In this document: in pieces, positions 1-5,150 of the stretch
Numbering within the stretch: the first letter of the stretch is position 1
How the letters are laid out: each line of letters begins with the position of its first letter
NCBI GenBank assembly: GCA_018676275.1
Contig: JABHFC010000448.1
Coordinates: 1-11,671 of the forward strand
Direction of reading: 5' to 3'
Length of the DNA stretch: 11,671 nucleotides
Source of the DNA: Gammaproteobacteria bacterium
GTDB lineage: Bacteria; Pseudomonadota; Gammaproteobacteria; Eutrophobiales; Eutrophobiaceae
The notes under the pieces: model-generated
What the model was told of the DNA's origin: nothing
Databases searched by the model: none
The model's input: the letters and a program-made list of their open reading frames with translations, nothing else
Position numbers and translations under genes: made by a program

Positions 1-285
1 AAGAGACAAATTGCCTACTGGATCAAGACGGATGAAGGCGATGACTTGCTCATGGCTCTCGGTATGAATAGCGGAGCGAAGTTCACCCGTATGGGTCTCT
101 ATTCGGGAAATCGGGCAGGTCAGGGCCAGCGTTGTGGATTCATGTATTTGACAGGTGTAATCGATATTTATCTGCCGGAAAACTCACGTGTTAACGTAAA
201 GGCCGGGCAACAGCTTATGTCGGGAACCGACATACTCGGGCAGTTTGTACATTTGGCAGGAGCCAGTGCAATTAGCGCAAAATAG
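1..285 (+). CDS. Phosphatidylserine decarboxylase-family protein, 3' end only, catalytic Gly-Ser missing
   Basis: The frame is open from the left edge to a TAG at 283-285 and gives 94 residues. The stretch from about base 127 (QRCGF) through IDIYLP and on to VKAGQQL matches the C-terminal part of the short phosphatidylserine decarboxylases, whose consensus there reads roughly RFGLIRFGSRVDVYLP. Position just before pssA also fits, since psd-pssA-leuA is a common proteobacterial order. In that family the protein cuts itself between Gly and Ser of FGS, and the Ser becomes the pyruvoyl cofactor that decarboxylates phosphatidylserine to phosphatidylethanolamine. Here the aligned residues are LTG (bases 148-156), so Gly-Ser is replaced by Thr-Gly. 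Family membership is fairly secure. Activity is doubtful unless the alignment is off by a residue or another residue serves. A canonical decarboxylase may exist elsewhere in the genome. Confidence 0.75.
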   Translation, partial: KRQIAYWIKTDEGDDLLMALGMNSGAKFTRMGLYSGNRAGQGQRCGFMYLTGVIDIYLPENSRVNVKAGQQLMSGTDILGQFVHLAGASAISAK

Positions 286-377
286 CCGACTGAATCTAAA
301 AAAGAGCAAAGCCCCTATAGCAAGGATCCAAGTATAGTTGTAACCTGATTACCATGGAATATGCAGGCAAGTAGATC

Positions 378-1118
378 ATGAACACGAGACGCAGAGGAAT
401 TTACCTCCTCCCCAATCTGTTTACAACATCGGCATTATTTGGCGGTTTTTACGCAATCATTGCAGCAATTAACGGGCGCTATGAAGCTGCTGCAATTGCC
501 ATGTTTGTGGCGATGGTTCTGGATGGCATGGATGGGCGTATTGCCAGGATGACGAATACCCAGAGTGATTTTGGTGTGCAATACGACAGTTTATCTGATC
601 TGGTCTCATTCGGTCTGGCACCGTCACTGGTAATGTATCAATGGTCCTTATATGGTCTCGGTAAACTGGGTTGGCTGGCCGCGTTTATTTATGCGGCTGC
701 CACGGCTTTGCGATTGGCACGTTTTAATACCCAGGCTGCTGTAGACGACAAACAGTTTTTTCAGGGTTTACCCAGCCCGGCGGCGGCGGCACTTATAGCT
801 GGTTTCATCTGGTTAGGAGATGCTAATGATCTCTATGACGGGACAAACCTGTTATGGATTACATTCCCTCTCACAATTACTACTGGCCTGTTAATGGTAA
901 GTAACGTCCGCTATCACAGTTTTAAACAATTTGATTTGAAGGGGCGGGTACCTTTTATCTACATTCTGATGATAGTGCTGGTCCTGGTATTGATCGCTTT
1001 ACGACCATCTATAGTTTTGTTTGTACTTGCATTTACCTATGCCCTGTCGGGGCCGGTGATGACCCTTTTGTTAATTCGGCGTCACCGGGCTAAGCGCCGA
1101 TTACACGAAGAGAGTTAG
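378..1118 (+). CDS. pssA: CDP-diacylglycerol--serine O-phosphatidyltransferase (membrane type)
   Basis: Makes phosphatidylserine from CDP-diacylglycerol and L-serine in the inner membrane, the step before phosphatidylethanolamine. The 246-residue protein carries the full CDP-alcohol phosphotransferase signature: D52-G53, A56-R57, G66, D70, D74, with the usual spacing DGxxARx8Gx3Dx3D; these aspartates bind the metal and the CDP group. ALRLARFN at 110-117 is typical of this PssA class. Hydrophobic segments lie near 17-32, 36-50, 98-112, 132-147, 190-208 and 210-235, so it is a polytopic protein of the Bacillus/yeast type rather than the peripheral phospholipase D-like PssA of E. coli. The ATG at 378 gives the expected N-terminus (RRGIYLLPNLFT). 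Its Shine-Dalgarno sequence is weak. It follows the decarboxylase-like gene after 92 bases and is probably cotranscribed with it. Confidence 0.95.
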   Translation: MNTRRRGIYLLPNLFTTSALFGGFYAIIAAINGRYEAAAIAMFVAMVLDGMDGRIARMTNTQSDFGVQYDSLSDLVSFGLAPSLVMYQWSLYGLGKLGWLAAFIYAAATALRLARFNTQAAVDDKQFFQGLPSPAAAALIAGFIWLGDANDLYDGTNLLWITFPLTITTGLLMVSNVRYHSFKQFDLKGRVPFIYILMIVLVLVLIALRPSIVLFVLAFTYALSGPVMTLLLIRRHRAKRRLHEES

Positions 1119-1159
1119 GATCTGTTGAGGTTTCACCTTCAGCAAGCCCAAAAACTCGC

Positions 1160-1187
1160 TTGCAATATTAGCAATTAACGTTATCCT
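1160..1187 (+). promoter_or_regulatory. Possible promoter of the leuA leader transcript
   Basis: TTGCAA (1160-1165) and TATCCT (1182-1187) each match four of six consensus sigma70 bases, with a 16-base spacer. The predicted start near 1194 would leave the leader-peptide ATG with almost no 5' leader. The match is weak and rests mainly on position between the end of pssA and the leader peptide. Confidence 0.25.
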
Positions 1188-1194
1188 TTTTGCC

Positions 1195-1287
1195 ATGTTC
1201 AGCACAGAGCCATCAATTCAAGTAATCGATAATCGCCAAACTCTTTTGGCGAATGCTCTTCTGTGCCTGCTCCTGCTGCCCTGCTAG
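1195..1287 (+). CDS. Putative leuA leader peptide, leucine rich (30 residues)
   Basis: A small frame in the leuA upstream region runs from ATG 1195 to TAG 1285. The peptide starts MFSTEPSIQV and ends LLANALLCLLLLPC. Eight of its last fourteen codons are Leu (CTT, TTG, CTT, CTG, CTG, CTC, CTG, CTG), with a run of four just before the end. This is the mark of a ribosome-stalling attenuation leader such as enterobacterial leuL. The stop lies 96 bases before the leuA start. There is no clear Shine-Dalgarno before ATG 1195. A possible promoter (TTGCAA 1160-1165, 16 bases, TATCCT 1182-1187) would start transcription almost at the ATG. A TTG at 1246 could instead start a 13-codon version with all but two Leu codons kept. 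The reading frame and Leu content are seen directly; the regulatory role is inferred. Confidence 0.7.
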   Translation: MFSTEPSIQVIDNRQTLLANALLCLLLLPC

Positions 1288-1383
1288 GGCACATATACTT
1301 CACACTACATCATCGATCCTATTTTTTTGCCATATGCCGCTTAACGGCATTGATGGTCAGGTTGTATAATTCGGAGCAGAGAC
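1195..1383 (+). promoter_or_regulatory. Candidate leucine attenuation region before leuA
   Basis: The leader RNA holds several possible helices. A compact hairpin pairs TCGCCAAA (1233-1240) with TTTGGCGA (1245-1252). GCACAG (1202-1207) can pair with CTGTGC (1261-1266), or the overlapping TGTGCC (1262-1267) can pair with GGCACA (1288-1293); these exclude each other and both involve the Leu codons. Further on, GCCAT-ATGCCG (1329-1339) pairs with CGGCAT (1345-1350) and ATGGT (1353-1357) with a two-base bulge. CTGCTCC in the Leu codons (1267-1273) is an exact complement of GGAGCAG (1373-1379), the leuA ribosome binding site. A T7 run lies at 1322-1328, but no G+C-rich stem abuts it, so transcription termination is not clearly shown. 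Control of leuA translation is an alternative. The pairings are read by eye without energy calculation. Confidence 0.5.
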
Positions 1384-2919
1384 ATGAAAGATAAATTAAT
1401 CATATTTGATACCACCTTACGTGACGGTGAGCAGAGTCCGGGGGCGTCGATGACGCGGGACGAAAAAGTTCGTATTGCCAAGACCCTGGAATTGATGCGA
1501 GTTGATGTCATAGAAGCTGGTTTCCCTATTGCCAGTCCAGGTGACTTTGAATCGGTCAGGGCGGTGGCGCAGTCTGTTAAAGACAGTACCGTCTGTGGGC
1601 TTGCCCGAACCAGTGATGAGGATATCGACAGGGCCGCGGAGGCACTGAAACCGGCCAATTCAAGTCGTATACATACCTTTATTGCTACTTCTCCAATACA
1701 CATGGAACGTAAGTTACGCATGCAACCGGAGCAGGTTCTGGAGCAGGCTATACATGCGGTAAAAAGGGCCAGACAATATACAGACAATGTTGAGTTCTCA
1801 CCTGAAGATGCGGGTCGTTCCGAAATTGATTTCCTGTGCCGGATTATCGAGGCTGTTATTGATGCTGGTGCGAGCACAATTAATATACCTGACACCGTTG
1901 GCTACAATGTGCCGGAACAGTTTGGTAACACAATCACACAACTGATAGAGAGAGTTCCAAACGCCGACAAGGCGGTTTTTTCTGTACATTGCCATAACGA
2001 TCTGGGGCTTGCTGTTGCCAATTCTCTGGCGGCAGTGATGGCTGGTGCACGACAGGTGGAATGCACGATAAATGGATTAGGCGAACGAGCCGGTAATGCC
2101 TCTCTTGAAGAGATAGTGATGGCGGTACGTACGCGTCAGGACATTTTCCCCTGTGATACGAATCTTGATACTACCCAGATCATGAATAATTCCCGCCTGG
2201 TATCGAATATTACCGGTTTCCCGGTGCAACCTAACAAGGCCGTAGTCGGTGCCAATGCTTTTGCTCATGAGTCAGGTATTCACCAGGATGGTGTCATCAA
2301 GAGCAGAGAGACTTATGAGATTATGCGCGCAGAGGATGTCGGTTGGCAGACCAATCGCCTGGTTATGGGAAAGCACTCCGGCCGCAATGCATTTAAAACG
2401 CGATTGAAAGAGCTGGGCCATGAATTTGAAAACGATGAAGATTTAAATGAAAGTTTTAGACGTTTTAAGGATTTAGCCGACAAAAAGCATGAAATCTTTG
2501 ACGAAGATCTTCAATCACTGGTGTCTGACGGTTTACTTGAAGCAGAGAATGAACGATTCAAATTTGTCAGCATGAAAGTTGGGCTGGAGACAGGAATGAC
2601 TCCGGAAGCACAGGTGAATTTAACCGTTGAGGGAAAAGAGAAAAGCGGAAATGCACAGGGTGATGGTCCTGTTGATGCTATTTTCAAGGCAATTGAGTCA
2701 GTTGTAGATAGCGGATGCAAAGTACAGCTCTACTCAGTAAATGCAATTACAGACGGTACTGATGCTCTCGGTGAAGTTACAGTTAGAGTCAGTAAGGATG
2801 GACGTATTGTTAATGGTATGGGTGCAGACACAGATATTATTACTGCATCCGCAAAGGCTTATATAAATGCTATTAACAGAGTATCAAGTCCAATCCAGCG
2901 AGCACATCCTCAGGTCTGA
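1384..2919 (+). CDS. leuA: 2-isopropylmalate synthase
   Basis: Catalyses the first committed step of leucine synthesis, joining acetyl-CoA and 2-oxoisovalerate to give 2-isopropylmalate. The 511 residues are close to E. coli LeuA (523). The N-terminal TIM barrel has FDTTLRDGEQSPG at 8-20 (catalytic Arg13, metal ligand Asp14), HCHNDLG with metal ligands His202 and His204, and NGLGERAGN at 230-238 with Asn238. HESGIHQDG follows, then the linker and the C-terminal LeuA regulatory domain (about 385-505, including GDGPVDAIFKAIE), which senses leucine for feedback inhibition. The ATG at 1384 has GGAG seven bases upstream. A Leu-rich leader peptide before it suggests attenuation, which would give leucine control at both enzyme and expression level. 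The uracil-DNA glycosylase gene begins 9 bases after the stop. Confidence 0.97.
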   Translation: MKDKLIIFDTTLRDGEQSPGASMTRDEKVRIAKTLELMRVDVIEAGFPIASPGDFESVRAVAQSVKDSTVCGLARTSDEDIDRAAEALKPANSSRIHTFIATSPIHMERKLRMQPEQVLEQAIHAVKRARQYTDNVEFSPEDAGRSEIDFLCRIIEAVIDAGASTINIPDTVGYNVPEQFGNTITQLIERVPNADKAVFSVHCHNDLGLAVANSLAAVMAGARQVECTINGLGERAGNASLEEIVMAVRTRQDIFPCDTNLDTTQIMNNSRLVSNITGFPVQPNKAVVGANAFAHESGIHQDGVIKSRETYEIMRAEDVGWQTNRLVMGKHSGRNAFKTRLKELGHEFENDEDLNESFRRFKDLADKKHEIFDEDLQSLVSDGLLEAENERFKFVSMKVGLETGMTPEAQVNLTVEGKEKSGNAQGDGPVDAIFKAIESVVDSGCKVQLYSVNAITDGTDALGEVTVRVSKDGRIVNGMGADTDIITASAKAYINAINRVSSPIQRAHPQV

Positions 2920-2928
2920 TAAAAGATT

Positions 2929-3615
2929 ATGATCCCATCAAGCTTACAGCAACAGTACTTGCATTTGATGGGCATAGATCTGTGGCGGGATCGAAATGCT
3001 GCTGAAGTTAATGTCTCCGATAGCGAAGCTGCTGTTAGTTTAAATTCCATTGATGAAGCAGAGAGTTGGCTGGAACTGCGTAAACTGGTTACTGCCTGTA
3101 CAAAGTGTGCATTACATCAAAATAGAAAGCAGACTGTATTTGGTGTCGGTGACACGAGTGCAGACTGGATGGTAATTGGTGAAGCTCCGGGTGCTGAAGA
3201 GGACCGTAAAGGTGAGCCTTTTGTGGGTCGGGCTGGAAAATTATTAAATGCCATGTTGTTGGCTATTGGCTTGCAAAGAGATCAGGTATTTATTGCCAAT
3301 ATACTTAAATGCCGACCGCCGGAGAATCGAGATCCTCGTGCTGAGGAAGTTGATTCCTGCCAGAGCTATCTGGACAGGCAGATTGATCTGATTCAGCCGA
3401 GAATAATACTGGCAGTAGGAAAAATTGCTGCTCAAAACCTGCTGAAGGTAGATACACCCATAGGGCGTATGCGAGGACAGGTTTATGAATACCCGGGCTC
3501 GAATATACCTGTGGTGGTAACATATCATCCGGCATACCTGCTACGCTCACCGAAGGAAAAGCGTAAATCCTGGCAGGATTTACAAATGGCTGTGCAGATT
3601 TACAAAGAAAGGTAG
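2929..3615 (+). CDS. Uracil-DNA glycosylase, family 4 (Fe-S type)
   Basis: Removes uracil from DNA to start base-excision repair after cytosine deamination or dUTP misincorporation. The 228-residue protein has the family 4 motifs: GEAPG at 84-88 (active-site motif 1), followed by GEPFVGRAGKLL, and HPAYLLR at 200-206 (motif 3). Four cysteines are placed as expected for the 4Fe-4S cluster: C57 and C60 (CTKC), C128 (KCRPPENRDP) and C144. The first 50 residues before the cluster are variable. The start MIPSSLQQQYLHLMGIDLW resembles other gammaproteobacterial members, which supports ATG 2929 although the Shine-Dalgarno is poor. It sits 9 bases behind leuA and is probably read from the same transcript; the pairing with rimI downstream is also frequent in gammaproteobacteria. 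Family 1 Ung motifs are absent. Confidence 0.92.
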   Translation: MIPSSLQQQYLHLMGIDLWRDRNAAEVNVSDSEAAVSLNSIDEAESWLELRKLVTACTKCALHQNRKQTVFGVGDTSADWMVIGEAPGAEEDRKGEPFVGRAGKLLNAMLLAIGLQRDQVFIANILKCRPPENRDPRAEEVDSCQSYLDRQIDLIQPRIILAVGKIAAQNLLKVDTPIGRMRGQVYEYPGSNIPVVVTYHPAYLLRSPKEKRKSWQDLQMAVQIYKER

Positions 3616-3642
3616 ATTGCAGCTTTTATGGAAGTCATAATT

Positions 3643-3648
3643 TATAAT
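3643..3648 (+). promoter_or_regulatory. Possible -10 box for rimI-cysM
   Basis: A perfect TATAAT lies in the 134-base gap between the glycosylase gene and rimI. No good -35 box stands at 16-18 bases: TTGCAG at 3617-3622 is 20 bases away. Transcription from here would start near 3655 and give a rimI 5' leader of about 95 bases containing the inverted repeat at 3691-3708. Confidence 0.3.
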
Positions 3649-3690
3649 TTGAAGCCCTTAAATGAATATTTCAGGCAACATAAAAAGTGG

Positions 3691-3708
3691 AATTCCAACT
3701 ATGGAATT
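3691..3708 (+). repeat. Inverted repeat before rimI
   Basis: AATTCCA (3691-3697), loop ACTA, and TGGAATT (3702-3708) form a perfect 7-bp A+T-rich stem. Five T residues follow only after a 12-base gap (3721-3725), so it is not a convincing intrinsic terminator for the leuA transcript. It could be a weak RNA hairpin or a protein site. Confidence 0.4.
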
Positions 3709-3749
3709 TCAATTGGTACCTTTTTGACATCGATTCAGAATAAAATTCT

Positions 3750-4217
3750 ATGAGTGCTGTATTAAAAGACGCGATGCTTATTTTTCGACCGATGGTTGAA
3801 GATGATTTGCCGGGTATCATGCGCATCGAGCAGGAGGCTTACCAGTTTCCCTGGACTGAAACTATTTTTCGAGACTGTTTACGGGTTGGTTATTGTTGCT
3901 GGACACTGGAAAGTGATGACGAACTTGTCGCTCACGGCGTAATGTCTGTTGCTGCAGGTGAGTCACATATATTGAACCTCTGTGTGCATCCCGACTCTCA
4001 GAAGATTGGATTGGGTAAAGATATGCTGAGTCATTTAATGGAGATAGCTCGTCATCACGGAGCAGAGATGGTATTTCTCGAAGTAAGACCTTCGAATAAA
4101 GCAGCAATACGGCTCTATATGAGTGCAGGATTTGATGAAGTAGGCATTCGTAATGATTATTATCCAGCCGAATCAGGCAGAGAAGACGCTCTGATCATGG
4201 CTCGCAATATAACCTGA
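3750..4217 (+). CDS. rimI: [Ribosomal protein S18]-alanine N-acetyltransferase
   Basis: A GNAT-fold acetyltransferase, expected to acetylate the N-terminal Ala of ribosomal protein S18 with acetyl-CoA. The 155 residues span the RimI length (E. coli 148). FRPMVEDDLPGIMRIEQEAY (12-31) is the usual RimI opening. ILNLCVHPDSQKIGLGKDML (74-93) contains the acetyl-CoA pyrophosphate loop QKIGLG. LEVRPSN and AIRLYMSAGF follow, with Glu111 and Tyr123 twelve residues apart, exactly as the catalytic E103 and Y115 of E. coli RimI; the tail YYP..REDALIM is also typical. ATG 3750 has no visible Shine-Dalgarno. ATG 3774 (MLIFRPM) is an equally reasonable start. The GTG of cysM begins 14 bases after the stop, so the two are probably cotranscribed. 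Confidence 0.93.
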   Translation: MSAVLKDAMLIFRPMVEDDLPGIMRIEQEAYQFPWTETIFRDCLRVGYCCWTLESDDELVAHGVMSVAAGESHILNLCVHPDSQKIGLGKDMLSHLMEIARHHGAEMVFLEVRPSNKAAIRLYMSAGFDEVGIRNDYYPAESGREDALIMARNIT

Positions 4218-4231
4218 AGAGTAAGAACACT

Positions 4232-5140
4232 GTGGAAAAATCAGAAAAAGAAAAGTTTCCAACAATAGAGTCCTTTGTGGGTAATACACCTTTAGTCAGG
4301 TTGCAAAGAATACCTGGTGACGATTCTAATTTAATACTGGCAAAACTTGAAGGTAACAACCCTGCTGGTTCGGTCAAGGATCGACCTGCGATTAGCATGA
4401 TCAAACATGCAGAAGCACGCGGTGATATCAAACCGGGTGATGTTCTGATAGAAGCGACTAGTGGTAATACCGGTATTGCACTTGCGATGGCAGCCGCGAT
4501 CAAGGGTTATCGCATGGTTCTGATAATGCCTGAGCATATGAGCGAAGAACGTCGCGCCGCGATGAAAGCTTTTGGTTCAGATATTATTCTTGTGTCACAG
4601 GAAGAAGGAATGGAAGGCGCGAGGGATATGGCGGAAAAGATGCAGGCGGAGGGCAAAGGTCTGGTACTGGATCAATTTGCGAATCCGGATAATCCATTGT
4701 CGCATTATGAGGGCACAGGGCCGGAAATCTGGCGTGACACCGATGGAGGCATCACGCATTTTGTCAGCTCAATGGGCACAACCGGTACCATAATGGGCGT
4801 TTCAAGTTATTTGAAAGAGAAAAATTCCGATATTCAGATCGTTGGTGTTCAACCTGCGGGTGAGGATAGTATTCCCGGTATTCGACGTTGGCCAGAGGCC
4901 TACCTGCCGAAAATATTTGATCGTGCCAGAGTCGATCAGATCATCGATATAACTCAGGAAGAAGCAGAAGACATGACACGGCGACTTGCTGCGGAAGAAG
5001 GCATTTTCGCCGGAATTTCATCCGGCGGCGCCTTGTCAGCAGCATTACGATTATCTCAGGAAGTGGAAGACGCAGTTATAGTGACAATTATCTGCGATCG
5101 CGGTGATCGTTATCTTTCTACAAATGTTTTTCCTGCCTGA
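4232..5140 (+). CDS. cysM: Cysteine synthase B (O-acetylserine sulfhydrylase B)
   Basis: A pyridoxal-phosphate enzyme that makes cysteine from O-acetylserine and sulfide; the CysM branch can also use thiosulfate and give S-sulfocysteine. NPAGSVKDR holds the PLP lysine, K49. TSGNTG (around 80-85) binds the substrate carboxylate, and GTTGT further on holds the PLP phosphate. Placement in CysM rather than CysK rests on the C-terminal half: VGVQPAGEDSIPGIRRWPEAYLP, AAEEGIFAGISSGGA and the ending ICDRGDRYLST, all close to E. coli CysM. The 302-residue length fits. The start is a GTG with the purine-rich GAAGAG about ten bases upstream, and the N-terminus (FPTIESFVGNTPLVRL) is complete from there. 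The next gene begins 10 bases after the stop. Confidence 0.95.
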   Translation: MEKSEKEKFPTIESFVGNTPLVRLQRIPGDDSNLILAKLEGNNPAGSVKDRPAISMIKHAEARGDIKPGDVLIEATSGNTGIALAMAAAIKGYRMVLIMPEHMSEERRAAMKAFGSDIILVSQEEGMEGARDMAEKMQAEGKGLVLDQFANPDNPLSHYEGTGPEIWRDTDGGITHFVSSMGTTGTIMGVSSYLKEKNSDIQIVGVQPAGEDSIPGIRRWPEAYLPKIFDRARVDQIIDITQEEAEDMTRRLAAEEGIFAGISSGGALSAALRLSQEVEDAVIVTIICDRGDRYLSTNVFPA

Positions 5141-5150
5141 TTAGAGTCTG

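Noticed and set aside
1142..1163. GCAAGC...GCTTGC inverted repeat after pssA as a terminator
   Set aside because: Six base pairs with a 10-base loop and no T run follows.
1322..1328. T7 run as the U-tract of an intrinsic terminator in the leuA leader
   Set aside because: The bases directly before it form no G+C-rich hairpin; only TAGG/CCTA could pair across a 29-base loop.
1365..1370. Perfect TATAAT just before leuA as its promoter
   Set aside because: Transcription would start near 1377, inside or after the GGAGCAG ribosome binding site, leaving leuA without it; the best -35 (TTAACG, 18-base spacer) is weak and the Leu leader upstream would be bypassed.
1341..1895. 184-codon open frame on the minus strand opposite leuA
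   Set aside because: It lies mostly inside a certain leuA gene, its product has no recognisable motif, and its codons mirror the leuA coding pattern.
3691..3725. Hairpin plus T5 run as a terminator after the glycosylase gene
   Set aside because: The T run is 12 bases from the stem and the stem is only A+T-rich.
3724..3729. Consensus TTGACA before rimI as a -35 box
   Set aside because: The matching -10 would fall on the rimI start codon and shows no TATAAT-like hexamer.
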